DNA of 64,000 bases from Hirschia sp964352025 (GTDB lineage Bacteria > Pseudomonadota > Alphaproteobacteria > Caulobacterales > Hyphomonadaceae), in the NCBI GenBank assembly GCA_964352025.1, contig CAYGPZ010000007.1:62001-126000 (forward strand), written 5' to 3'. Shown here one piece after another: positions 9,311 to 17,488 of this stretch (position 1 is the first letter of the stretch; every line of letters begins with the position of its first letter). Under the pieces are notes generated by a model. The model did not search any database. It was not told the origin of the DNA and was given only the letters and a program-made list of their open reading frames with translations. A program made the translations under genes and the position numbers.

Positions 9311-9335
9311 TATTTTCCTCTCCCTATTATTGATT

Positions 9336-9351
9336 AAATGGTATATCATTT
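9336..9351. promoter_or_regulatory. Island palindrome, site 1 (AAATGGTATATCATTT)
   Basis: A near-perfect 16-bp dyad located 25 bp upstream of the receptor 1 start codon. It matches the island consensus AAATGRTATAYCWTTT at every position. Proposed operator for a GntR/HutC regulator; binding is inferred. Confidence 0.75.
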
Positions 9352-9609
9352 AGAGAACTTGGCAATCGTCTTAAAAAAAAGTGATAATCATTGCATTGTA
9401 AGAATAATATTCTTTTAAATCAAAAACTTAATACCCCACAACGCATCACATCAACTTTATTCATATATAAAATCGATGAAGCTTATGGCTCAAATGTCAC
9501 ACCGAACTAAATGAGCTGCGCAGGCACTTATCTGAAACAGCCCACAAAAATGAATAAGGCTTTGAACTAAACTATATTTTAATCCAAATCCTTAAACAAA
9601 CCTTGGGCG
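9352..9609. other. Intergenic stretch without a supported gene
   Basis: About 260 AT-rich bases between the operator of receptor 1 and the end of a DUF1330 gene. I see no coding region, RNA gene or strong hairpin; it probably holds the receptor promoter on the minus strand. Confidence 0.5.
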
Positions 9610-10065
9610 CTACTCAGGTAATCCCTTCACGAGTAGGACATCAAAATCGCCCCAACCGCCATCGATTCTCGCTCGCTTCAATTCATCATATTCCGGGCTA
9701 TTCCAGAACGCTCTGGCTGCATCCATAGAGGGCCACTTCCCTATTACATAACTAGGAGGTGCGTAATCGCCTTCGAGAACCTCAACACCGCCACCCAATG
9801 CAATATAATGACCTCCAAATTTTTCATACAAAGGTGGTAGCTTGGAGACATAGCCTTCTCCAAAAGCTTTACCGTCCAGCACTTCTCCCAGCACTAACAT
9901 ATAGGCCGGCGCCTCTTTCTCATCCTTAGTAGAAACATTGGTTTCGATGACTTCTGCAGATTTTTCTGAAGAAGTTTCGACCGAACGACTTGGCAAATGA
10001 AGATAACTGGCCAACGCTACCCCAACGAGAATTCCGGCGGATGCAGTTGCGACATATTTGATCAT
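9610..10065 (-). CDS. Membrane-anchored or exported DUF1330-like protein 1
   Basis: 151 residues. An N-terminal hydrophobic segment (VATASAGILVGVALASYL) acts as signal or anchor, then comes a spacer and a C-terminal dimeric alpha-beta barrel of the DUF1330 type, with YVIGKWPSMDAARAFWNSPEY matching the family's 'sW..a..a..f..s.eY' pattern. DUF1330 proteins are small proteins frequently found in degradation clusters; their activity is mostly unknown. It is divergent from the isochorismatase-type gene, sharing the operator at 10107. A second, non-exported DUF1330 protein is encoded at 43.7 kb. Confidence 0.72.
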   Translation of the reverse strand: MIKYVATASAGILVGVALASYLHLPSRSVETSSEKSAEVIETNVSTKDEKEAPAYMLVLGEVLDGKAFGEGYVSKLPPLYEKFGGHYIALGGGVEVLEGDYAPPSYVIGKWPSMDAARAFWNSPEYDELKRARIDGGWGDFDVLLVKGLPE

Positions 10066-10106
10066 AGCTCTATCTTTCTACAAAATAATTTGAGAATACT
10101 CTTTTC

Positions 10107-10122
10107 AATTGGTATATCATTT
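10107..10122. promoter_or_regulatory. Island palindrome, site 2 (AATTGGTATATCATTT)
   Basis: Matches the consensus at 15 of 16 positions. It lies in the 101-bp divergent region between the exported DUF1330 gene and the amidohydrolase operon and could control both. Confidence 0.7.
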
Positions 10123-10166
10123 GAGAAACTAACAAAAAGCAATACTTAATACGATCGGAGAATATT

Positions 10167-10865
10167 TTGACCCACGACCTGACAAAACCAACAATGGTCA
10201 CTTCCGATAAGACAGCTCGAGAGATTTTCGAAGAAACGCGCTCCAATCCTGCTCGAGCAAAATTTGGTTTTGGTTCTAAACTAGCGATTATAAATGTTGA
10301 CCCTCAAAAGTCGTATACGCGCCCTGACCTTTATCCAAAGACAGCTTATATCACTGATCCAAATCAGATGAATTACATCAATGATGTCTCCAAAGCAGCA
10401 AGAGATAAAGGTCTACCTGTTGTTTGGACACACGTTGCATATATGGACAATGCTGCTGATGCAGGTGTTTGGGGCACGAGAACAGACACGCCTGATAGCC
10501 TTCAAAATATCAAATATGATTCTGAACGCCACGCCTTTGATGACCGCGTGGAAATAGATAAAGAAGTCGACGCTGTGTATACGAAACGTATGCCGAGCGC
10601 CTTTTTCGAAACGCCACTGCAAAGCTTTCTTGTGTGGCACAAAGTCGACACTGTCGTCATTACAGGCGGCTCAACATCCGGCTGCATACGCGCCACTGCT
10701 GTTGATGCACTTAGCCGTGGTTACAGAACGATCGTTCCTGTCGAAACAACAGCCGATAAACACGAAAGCTTCCATTTTGCCAATTTGACTGACCTTCTCA
10801 TCAAATATGCGGACGTTGTAGATATAGCTGACGTCTTTAAAGCGATAGAGGAGTATCAAGCCTAA
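10167..10865 (+). CDS. Isochorismatase-superfamily amidohydrolase (N-carbamoylsarcosine amidase / maleamate amidase-like)
   Basis: 232 residues from a TTG start with a good CGGAG ribosome-binding site 6 nt upstream. The catalytic triad of cysteine hydrolases of this fold is complete: D45 (IINVDPQKSY), K140 (YTKRMPSAFF) and C173 (GGSTSGCIRATAVDAL). Relatives hydrolyse N-carbamoylsarcosine, nicotinamide, ureidoacrylate or maleamate. It is the first gene of a rightward operon with two deacetylase-fold proteins, a nitrilase-fold protein and a YciI-like protein, which fits a half-amide hydrolase acting after ring opening of a cyclic imide. The exact substrate is inferred. Confidence 0.85.
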   Translation: MTHDLTKPTMVTSDKTAREIFEETRSNPARAKFGFGSKLAIINVDPQKSYTRPDLYPKTAYITDPNQMNYINDVSKAARDKGLPVVWTHVAYMDNAADAGVWGTRTDTPDSLQNIKYDSERHAFDDRVEIDKEVDAVYTKRMPSAFFETPLQSFLVWHKVDTVVITGGSTSGCIRATAVDALSRGYRTIVPVETTADKHESFHFANLTDLLIKYADVVDIADVFKAIEEYQA

Positions 10866-11809
10866 TGCACGCTGATCCGAATCTCTATGACTATTGGCCC
10901 TATCAGGGACGTCCAAAAATTGTTTGGCCAGATGGCAAAAAACTCGCCTTCTGGATTGCACCAAATATTGAATATTATGAGTACATGCCACCCTCAAACC
11001 CATTGAGGCAGCCATGGCCTCGTGGAAACCCAGATATTGTTGGCTACTCACAACGCACATGGGGAAACACTGTCGGTCACTGGCGGTTGATGGATTTGTT
11101 CGACAAATACAATCTTCGCGGATCAATCTCGCTATCTATTGGCCTTGTCGATCATCACCCTGAAATCATAGAGGCTGTTGCAGAACGCAATTGGGAGTTT
11201 TTCTCTCACGGAATCTACAATACTCGCTTCAGCTATGAAATGGATGAAGCCCAAGAGATTGCAGTTCTAAAAGATTCCATCAAAACAGTGGAAGATGCAA
11301 CAGGCGAGCGTATTCGCGGCTATCTTGCACCTGCCCTTACTCACACAGAGAAAACACTAGATCTCATTGCTGACCATGATTTCTGGTACACTTGTGATCT
11401 ATTCCAAGATGACCAGCCCCAACCCATAAAAACAAAAACTGGTAAGCTGGTATCTATGCCATATTCACTCGAAGTGAATGATGTCATTACATACTCAGTT
11501 CAAGGCTGGAGCCCTGAGCGCTACACTGAACTTCTTATTCGCCACTTTGATCAACTTCTCAAAGAAGGTGAAAAATCTGGAACGGTGATGTGTATCCCTC
11601 TTCACGCATATCTAGTGAGCCAACCTCACCGCCTGCGTTGCTTTGAAGAAGCGCTCAAGCACATCTGCGCTCACAGAGATGATGTATGGTTCACGACCGG
11701 AGCTGAGATCGCTGAATTCTTTAGAGAAAACTACTGGGATCAATCACTAGAAGATATCAAATCTCGCGGTGTTATGACAGGAGGAACTGGCTTTGCCCCT
11801 ACCAGATAA
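10865..11809 (+). CDS. Polysaccharide deacetylase-family protein 1 (PuuE allantoinase / cyclic imidase-like)
   Basis: 314 residues; the ATG overlaps the upstream stop (TAATG). NodB-fold features are GSISLSIGLVDHHPE, the FFSHGIYNTRF motif with a metal-type His at about 115, and RGYLAPALTHTEKTLDLIADHDFWYTCD, which matches the PuuE-like group rather than sugar deacetylases. In this group the known reactions are hydrolysis of allantoin and of cyclic imides. There is no signal peptide, so it acts in the cytoplasm, which argues against polysaccharide deacetylation. It is the first of two adjacent paralogues, possibly subunits of one enzyme. Confidence 0.8.
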   Translation: MHADPNLYDYWPYQGRPKIVWPDGKKLAFWIAPNIEYYEYMPPSNPLRQPWPRGNPDIVGYSQRTWGNTVGHWRLMDLFDKYNLRGSISLSIGLVDHHPEIIEAVAERNWEFFSHGIYNTRFSYEMDEAQEIAVLKDSIKTVEDATGERIRGYLAPALTHTEKTLDLIADHDFWYTCDLFQDDQPQPIKTKTGKLVSMPYSLEVNDVITYSVQGWSPERYTELLIRHFDQLLKEGEKSGTVMCIPLHAYLVSQPHRLRCFEEALKHICAHRDDVWFTTGAEIAEFFRENYWDQSLEDIKSRGVMTGGTGFAPTR

Positions 11810-12704
11810 ATACCTCAACTATCCACACCGTCGCCATGGGATGGACCAGAACCGTTATGGTTGGGATCCAGCAGACCGTCGTGAACGCATCGAATTAAAG
11901 TCGGGAGTTAAGGTACATGCAAACATCATAATTCCGCTGGAGTTTTTTCCGCTAAACCCGCCGGCAAAACCATTTAAACACCCCGGCGCAATGAAAACGC
12001 CTTACCCAGACCTGCGCCACTTTACAACGCGGGACTATGGAAACCGTGTTGGCGTTTTTCGCTTACTAGAAGCGCTAGCCGAGGAAGATGTAAAAGCGAC
12101 TTTTGTGATCAACGCTGAAGTCGCCAGACGTTATCCGCCTCTTATGGAAATGATTTATGCGCGCGGACATGAAATTGCGGCACATGGTATTTCAACCGCC
12201 CACATCCACCACGAAGAGCTAAGCGAATCGAAAGAACGCGCTTATATCGAAGAAACGCGTATTTGCTTTCCAGATGCAACGACATGGATGTCACCTGCGC
12301 GCAATGAAAGCACACGCACGCTCGACCTTATTCGTGAAGCCAAGTTTACAACTTGCCTCGATTGGGAAGCAGATACCCGACCATTAATGATGCAGACAGC
12401 CCATGGAAACATTTGCTCTTTGCCTAATTACAATGAATTAGGTGATTTCAAATTGCTCGTGGACCGCAGCCAATCTGAAGCTGAATGGGTATCCCAAATT
12501 ACCGAAGCAGCAGCCTATCAGGCATCGCTTTATGAAAAAGAAGGTGCCAGCTCATTCGCATTCACGCTTACTCCATATGTGACTGGGCTACCGTTTAGAA
12601 TGCATGCCGTTTCAGAAATGCTACGTACAATAAAAGCAATGGACGGCGTCGAGTTTAGCACCGCAAACAATACCGCGAGCGCATTCAACGCCCACTTAAA
12701 ATAA
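11793..12704 (+). CDS. Polysaccharide deacetylase-family protein 2 (PuuE-like)
   Basis: 303 residues from a TTG start overlapping the previous gene by 17 bp, with GGAGG upstream. It shares the architecture of protein 1: VGVFRLLEALAEEDVKATFVIN, EIAAHGISTAHIHH with the HxxxxH-type metal motif, and WMSPARNESTRTLDLIREAKF. The sequence differs clearly from protein 1, so this is an old duplication, and the overlap suggests equimolar synthesis and perhaps a heteromer. No signal peptide. The likely role is opening of a cyclic imide or ureide; the substrate is unproven. Confidence 0.78.
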   Translation: MPLPDKYLNYPHRRHGMDQNRYGWDPADRRERIELKSGVKVHANIIIPLEFFPLNPPAKPFKHPGAMKTPYPDLRHFTTRDYGNRVGVFRLLEALAEEDVKATFVINAEVARRYPPLMEMIYARGHEIAAHGISTAHIHHEELSESKERAYIEETRICFPDATTWMSPARNESTRTLDLIREAKFTTCLDWEADTRPLMMQTAHGNICSLPNYNELGDFKLLVDRSQSEAEWVSQITEAAAYQASLYEKEGASSFAFTLTPYVTGLPFRMHAVSEMLRTIKAMDGVEFSTANNTASAFNAHLK

Positions 12705-12777
12705 AGAAATACCAGTTATAGCCAGCGCTAGAGCATAAGAAGAAACTAATCTAGCAACGGCCAAAGGAATACAATTT

Positions 12778-13815
12778 ATGCGATATTCAGCTTTAGCACT
12801 GCAAACAGTCTGCGATGCAGTAAATCAAGATAGCACGATTGAAGAATCCCATGCTCGCATGGACAGAGCAGTAGCCCGCATTCGCCAGCAGATCGGCGCC
12901 ACCAAAGGCTTCCTAAAAAGCTTCAACGGATATGACCTAAAGCTAGTCGTGCTACCAGAATACTGGATGACTGGGTTTCCTTTAGGCGAGACACGTGAGG
13001 AATGGCAAGCTAAAGCAGCCATCGATATGGATGGTGGTTTTGCTGATAAATTAGCTGAAACGGCACAAAAATTTGGTGTTTTCTTATGCTCAAACCACTA
13101 TGAAAACGACCCAAACTTCCCTGATCTCTATTTTCAATCAAACATCGTCTACTCTCCGACGGGAGAAACAGTTTTACGCTATCGCCGTATGATCTCATTA
13201 TACACGCCTAGCCCTTATGATGTTTGGGAAAAATATCTGGATGTGTATGGCGCTGATGCCGTATTCCCTGTCGCAAACACAGAAATTGGTGTTTTAGGCA
13301 CAGTCGCGAGCGAAGAAATACTCTACCCTGAAATCTGTCGTATGCATGCATTCAAAGGCGCAGAAGTCATTTTACACCCGACATCAGAAATTGGGGCACC
13401 AATACTGACGACTAAGCACATTTGTAAAAAAGCGCGCGCAATAGAAAACATGGCCTATGTCGTATCAGCAAACTCAGCGAGCATTATTGGTACACCTCTT
13501 CCTGCTGCTTCAACGGACGCGATGTCAACTATTCTTGATTCATACGGCCGTACGCTGGTCGAGGCAGGCAGCGGTGAAACATTTAATGTGAATAGCGTTC
13601 TTGATATTGGTGCCTTGCGTGAAACGCGCAAAAAGACTGGTATGACGAATACATTATCAAGACTTCCCGTTGATGCTTTCGCACCGGAATATGGACGTGC
13701 CAAACATGCACCTCCCAATCGTACACCGGACGGCCAAATGATAGGTCGTATGGAAGCCCTATCCCAACAGCAGGCTGTCATTGATAGCCTCGCTTCTAGA
13801 AATATACTCAAATAG
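12778..13815 (+). CDS. Nitrilase-fold protein with altered catalytic residues
   Basis: 345 residues of the carbon-nitrogen hydrolase fold. The catalytic glutamate is present (E61 in VVLPEYW). The position of the catalytic lysine, normally YRK, reads YRR (R137 in LRYRRMISLYTP). The nucleophilic cysteine, normally followed by the YPE segment, reads as serine (S178 in TVASEEILYPEICR). Two of the three catalytic residues are therefore changed, so it is either a diverged enzyme with another nucleophile or a regulatory or structural relative. It lies in the amidohydrolase operon after a 73-bp gap. Confidence 0.8.
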   Translation: MRYSALALQTVCDAVNQDSTIEESHARMDRAVARIRQQIGATKGFLKSFNGYDLKLVVLPEYWMTGFPLGETREEWQAKAAIDMDGGFADKLAETAQKFGVFLCSNHYENDPNFPDLYFQSNIVYSPTGETVLRYRRMISLYTPSPYDVWEKYLDVYGADAVFPVANTEIGVLGTVASEEILYPEICRMHAFKGAEVILHPTSEIGAPILTTKHICKKARAIENMAYVVSANSASIIGTPLPAASTDAMSTILDSYGRTLVEAGSGETFNVNSVLDIGALRETRKKTGMTNTLSRLPVDAFAPEYGRAKHAPPNRTPDGQMIGRMEALSQQQAVIDSLASRNILK

Positions 13816-13828
13816 AGAGCCTGAACCC

Positions 13829-14251
13829 ATGTCAGATTTTCCGAAAAACCCACCTTTTGTAAAACCGCTTTCTCAAACATGCTTTCTCGTAACCTGTACC
13901 GACGGCCCTGATAGTGCAGGCCCTAGGCTGGAACACCTTGCAGGCCATCTCGAGCATGTCGAGAAATACTGGACACGCTACATCACCGCAGGCCCGGTCA
14001 GAGACCCAGGTGGCGAAGCCCTAGTCGGATCAATATTTCTCGTATTGGCCGATTCGCTAGAGGACGCGCAGGACCTTATGAATGGAGACCCATACTTAAC
14101 TTGCGGAATGTATGAGAGCGTGAAGTATCAAGTATTCTCAAATTCTATTGGCCAATATATCGGTGGAAAAATCTGGGAAAGCACAGACGCGATCCGTCAC
14201 CGTGCGGCTGGCGGACCAACAGATGACCTTTCTAAAGGCGTAAGCAAATAG
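13829..14251 (+). CDS. YciI-like protein
   Basis: About 140 residues starting at MSDFPKN behind an AGAG-type ribosome-binding site; the longer reading from 13781 lies inside the nitrilase-fold gene. A ferredoxin-like YCII domain is recognisable from RLEHLAGHLEHVEKYWTRYITAGPV and SLEDAQDLMNGDPYL. The conserved His of the family is present in the HLEHV segment. YciI relatives act as small dehalogenases or isomerases or as accessory domains. It is the last gene of the 10.2-14.3 kb operon; function unknown. Confidence 0.75.
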   Translation: MSDFPKNPPFVKPLSQTCFLVTCTDGPDSAGPRLEHLAGHLEHVEKYWTRYITAGPVRDPGGEALVGSIFLVLADSLEDAQDLMNGDPYLTCGMYESVKYQVFSNSIGQYIGGKIWESTDAIRHRAAGGPTDDLSKGVSK

Positions 14252-14281
14252 CCCGAAATTCAAAGATTCCAAAACTACTTT

Positions 14282-14302
14282 TAGTTGAATTTTCAACAAC
14301 TA
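14282..14302. promoter_or_regulatory. Short inverted repeat upstream of GntR regulator 1
   Basis: TAGTTG (14282-14287) and CAACTA (14297-14302) flank a TTGAATTTTCAA core. It differs from the island palindrome. A TTGACA box follows at 14332, but its -10 partner is poor. A possible autoregulatory or promoter site. Confidence 0.35.
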
Positions 14303-14366
14303 GTTGGAATAGGAGCAAATACTGACTATTGTTGACAAAAATTAAGTTATCTAGGATTCCCGTTCA

Positions 14367-15164
14367 ATGACTGATCAAGCCCCTCTCGTTCTCTCTCCAT
14401 CACAAATAGATGATAAGTCTGGCGTACCACTTTATCAGCAACTTTATGACATCTTACGTGACAAAATATTGGATGGAACACTGGGGCTAAATACAATGCT
14501 TCCAGCCGAGCAAGATATTACCAAAATGCTCGGCATCTCACGTATTACCGTCAAACGCTCCATGAATGAGCTTGCCGTTGCTGGCCTCGTCCGTAGACAG
14601 CGCGGAAATGGTACAACAGTCATTTATGATGCATCGGCACCTGCGGTAAAAGGCAACTTCGATACTATGATTGACGGCTTGACGCGCATGGGCCTTGAAA
14701 CCGAAGTACAGCTCCTCGATTGTACCGTTGGCTCAGCTAGCGCTGGGATAGCTGAATCCTTGGAGCTCCCAATTGGCTCGAGTGTTCAGCGGATCGTGCG
14801 TCTGAGAAAACTTAATGATGAGCCTTTTTCTTACCTCGTCACTTACATCCCTGACGATGTTGCCGATTCATATGATGATAGTGAACTAGCAAGCCAATCA
14901 TTAATTCAAATGCTGGAACGCGCAGGACACGCACCTATTGACGCAGAACAAACAATATCTGCAGTCTCGGCAGAACCTGCAATAGCGGCGGTCTTGGGAA
15001 TTGCACCGGGCTCACCACTCTTGAGAATCCATAGAATTATGCGGGATGCAAAAGGCCGCCCAGTACAGAACATTACGGCAAATTACAGAGCTGATAAGTT
15101 TGAATATCACATGCGCCTAACTAGGGGTGATGCCAAACAAGAAAACTGGAAAACAGAAAAATAA
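14367..15164 (+). CDS. GntR-family regulator 1, HutC/UTRA type
   Basis: 265 residues: an N-terminal winged helix (VPLYQQLYDILRDKILDG, then LPAEQDITKMLGISRITVKRSMNELAVAGLVRR) and a C-terminal UTRA effector domain (about 90-250). HutC-type regulators usually repress catabolic genes and release DNA when they bind a pathway metabolite. It has its own promoter region lacking the island palindrome and stands between two island operons that do carry it. It and regulator 2 at 26.4 kb are the best candidates for binding the shared operator. Which one does so cannot be told from sequence. Confidence 0.88.
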   Translation: MTDQAPLVLSPSQIDDKSGVPLYQQLYDILRDKILDGTLGLNTMLPAEQDITKMLGISRITVKRSMNELAVAGLVRRQRGNGTTVIYDASAPAVKGNFDTMIDGLTRMGLETEVQLLDCTVGSASAGIAESLELPIGSSVQRIVRLRKLNDEPFSYLVTYIPDDVADSYDDSELASQSLIQMLERAGHAPIDAEQTISAVSAEPAIAAVLGIAPGSPLLRIHRIMRDAKGRPVQNITANYRADKFEYHMRLTRGDAKQENWKTEK

Positions 15165-15191
15165 CAGATAGGTCTCGCTTTTCCATTCCTC

Positions 15192-15207
15192 AAATGATAT
15201 ATCTTTT
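15192..15207. promoter_or_regulatory. Island palindrome, site 3 (AAATGATATATCTTTT)
   Basis: Full match to the island consensus, ending 18 bp before the GTG start of the membrane protein that opens the 15.2-19.7 kb operon. Confidence 0.72.
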
Positions 15208-15225
15208 AAGGAATGGAGAATAAAT

Positions 15226-15888
15226 GTGTTTATCGAAGCCTTAGTTACACTATTTCATATCCTGATACTGGTTTACTGGTTAGGGGGAGATCTTGGAGCA
15301 TTTTACACCAGCCAGTTCCTGACTAAGCCCAACGTCAGCAATGATCGCAGATTACTCGCACTCAAAATCGTGAATGATGTCGATATGGCCCCGCGTACCG
15401 GCCTTATACTCGCATTACCGACCGGGCTATTACTCGCACAAACGAAATCGTGGATCACGCTTCCACCCATAGCGCTTTCGATTATCATATTGCTCAGCAT
15501 CGTCTGGCTGGCGATAGCTTGGAAACTGCACTTAGATCATCATAAACCAACAAATAGCTTCAAGTTTATAGATTCCATTTTTAGGTATGGAACACTTATC
15601 ATTTTGCTTGTCTGCGGCGTTCTCGGCCTTATTGGAAAATTAGACCTTCCAGCCTTCATCAGCGCCAAAATGCTTGTCTTAGCTGCCTGCATCAGCCTTG
15701 GGCTCTATATTAGAGTAGTATTGAAACCACTCGGCCCTGCGATCGGTGAACTTACAGGCCCAGAAACGGTAAATGCTCAAGCTCAAATAGCAAAAACACT
15801 TAATCGCGCACGTCCTCTCGTGGCAGGTATTTGGATTTCTCTAATACTTGCCGCAATACTGGGACTGTGGACGCCCACATCTTTCTAG
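15226..15888 (+). CDS. Integral membrane protein, HemJ/DUF2269-reminiscent, paralogue A
   Basis: 220 residues from a GTG start (GGAG ribosome-binding site 9 nt upstream; the ATG two bases earlier is out of frame). About five hydrophobic helices. The first helix has LFHILILVYWLGGDLGAFYTS, whose H-x6-W-x-GG pattern is reminiscent of the heme-binding first helix of HemJ and of DUF2269 proteins. RTGLILALPTGL and an AKMLVLAACISLGLYIRVVLKP segment are shared with paralogue B at 40.3 kb. I do not know its function. Membrane heme binding or electron transfer for the neighbouring FAD oxidase is one possibility, since it is co-transcribed with it. Confidence 0.65.
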   Translation: MFIEALVTLFHILILVYWLGGDLGAFYTSQFLTKPNVSNDRRLLALKIVNDVDMAPRTGLILALPTGLLLAQTKSWITLPPIALSIIILLSIVWLAIAWKLHLDHHKPTNSFKFIDSIFRYGTLIILLVCGVLGLIGKLDLPAFISAKMLVLAACISLGLYIRVVLKPLGPAIGELTGPETVNAQAQIAKTLNRARPLVAGIWISLILAAILGLWTPTSF

Positions 15889-15900
15889 GAGTTACCCCCC

Positions 15901-17487
15901 ATGCATAACGACACACTCGAAGAATCAAAGATGTCAGCATCCCTATTGGCACAATTTGTTGAAGCAGGATGTTCAACAGACGCTAAATCTATCGAATTTA
16001 TGAGCCAAGACATATGGTCCAAGGGTGAGCTAGCCTCTTTTGTTGCAGCGCCAAAATCTGTTGAACAACTTCAAAAGATCATAAAGCTAGCACACGAAAA
16101 CTCGGTTGCCCTAAACCCACGTGGCGGAGGCATGTCCTATACAAATGGCTACACACCTGACCGTTCCAATGTAGGTATACTCGATTTTTCCAACCTGAAT
16201 GAAATCGTAGAGTTGAACGCAGATGATATGTACATCACCGTTCAAGCTGGTGCGACGTGGTTACAAATCGATGAAGCTCTTCGTCCTCTTGGTCTGCGTA
16301 CTCCTTTCTGGGGTCCACTATCTGGAATCAGCTCGACAATTGGCGGCGGAATTTCTCAAAACAACGCATTTTTTGGTGCAGGTACATATGGCCCGTCTAC
16401 CGAAAGCGTCACAGCCCTAACCGTTATATTGGCCGATGGAACTGTTGTAAAAACAGCTACATCAGGCACAAAGCACGGCCAGCCATTTTGGCGTCATTAC
16501 GGCCCAGACCTGACGGGTATATTTCTCGGTGACGCTGGCGCACTTGGCTATAAAGCCGAAGTTACATTGCGTCTAATCCCTCGCCCTGAATTTGAAGACT
16601 GGGCTAGCTTTGAGTTTAAAACACAAGATGAATGTGCACGCGCAACAGCTGACGTTGCTCGCCAAAACATCGCGTGTGAAGTATTTGGATTTGACCCAAA
16701 CCTAACAAAAATTCGTCTAAAACGCGCTTCACTCATCGCTGATGTAAAGACACTTGGTAACGTCATCAAAGGGCAAGGCTCGCTTCTAAAAGGCCTCAAA
16801 GAAGGCGCTAAGATCGCTATGGCGGGCCGCAGCTTTGTCGAAGACAATGCTTGGTCGCTGCACATCGTATGCGAAGGACGTTCTGAAGCTGGTGTGAAGG
16901 ATGACATGAAACGCCTTCGGGACATCATTCTGGCCCAGGGCGGCGTTGAAACAGAAAACTCGATTCCTAAAATCATCCGATCCAACCCCTTCACACCCCT
17001 CAACAATATTTTGGGACCAGAAGGTGAAAGATGGGTGCCGGTTCACGGTATCGTTCCTGTTTCTAAAGCTGAAACTGTATGGAAAGAGATCGCCGCTTTG
17101 TTCGAATCAAAAAAATCAGAATTCGACAAACACAACATTGAAACTGGCTATTTAATCACAACGCTTTCTACCAATGGTTTTCTCATAGAACCAGTATTCA
17201 TTTGGCCAGATGAGCTCTTTCCTATTCACGAGGACACTGTCGAAGCCAGCACGCTGAAACATGCGAAACCGTTCGGGCCTAAACCAGAAGCCAATGAACT
17301 TGTCGCCACCACACGCAAAGAAGTCGTCGATATATTTGCGAAATATGGGGCTGCGCATTTCCAAATTGGAAGAACATATCCATACAGCCAGAATCGCGAT
17401 GAGGACTCACAACAGCTTCTTGAAAAGATCAAAGCTGCTGTTGATCCAAACGGCGTTATCAACCCCGGATCGCTGGGACTAAACTAA
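15901..17487 (+). CDS. FAD-linked oxidase, GlcD / vanillyl-alcohol-oxidase superfamily
   Basis: 528 residues. An FAD_binding_4 domain contains LNPRGGGMSYTNGY (about 71-84) and GPLSGISSTIGGGISQNNAFFG (about 140-160), with a C-terminal FAD-oxidase domain ending in VDPNGVINPGSLG, the usual C-terminal signature. Family members oxidise 2-hydroxy acids, phenolic alcohols or amines. It starts 12 nt after membrane protein A and ends 1 nt before an aldehyde dehydrogenase, so an alcohol-to-aldehyde-to-acid sequence is plausible. An alternative start at M11 cannot be excluded. Confidence 0.85.
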   Translation: MHNDTLEESKMSASLLAQFVEAGCSTDAKSIEFMSQDIWSKGELASFVAAPKSVEQLQKIIKLAHENSVALNPRGGGMSYTNGYTPDRSNVGILDFSNLNEIVELNADDMYITVQAGATWLQIDEALRPLGLRTPFWGPLSGISSTIGGGISQNNAFFGAGTYGPSTESVTALTVILADGTVVKTATSGTKHGQPFWRHYGPDLTGIFLGDAGALGYKAEVTLRLIPRPEFEDWASFEFKTQDECARATADVARQNIACEVFGFDPNLTKIRLKRASLIADVKTLGNVIKGQGSLLKGLKEGAKIAMAGRSFVEDNAWSLHIVCEGRSEAGVKDDMKRLRDIILAQGGVETENSIPKIIRSNPFTPLNNILGPEGERWVPVHGIVPVSKAETVWKEIAALFESKKSEFDKHNIETGYLITTLSTNGFLIEPVFIWPDELFPIHEDTVEASTLKHAKPFGPKPEANELVATTRKEVVDIFAKYGAAHFQIGRTYPYSQNRDEDSQQLLEKIKAAVDPNGVINPGSLGLN

Positions 17488-17488
17488 C

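Noticed and set aside
9311..9349. Upstream extension of TonB receptor 1 starting M-I-Y-H-L
   Set aside because: It begins inside the operator palindrome, has no ribosome-binding site, and puts charged residues before the signal peptide; the start at 9310 follows a strong GGGAGAGG.
10865..12704. Deacetylase-fold genes as cell-wall or chitin deacetylases
   Set aside because: They lack signal peptides and are operonic with amidohydrolases; the motifs match the PuuE-like group better.
15226..15888. Calling this gene hemJ
   Set aside because: The protein is longer than HemJ, only the first helix is reminiscent, and a paralogue exists in the same regulon; the resemblance is too weak for a name.
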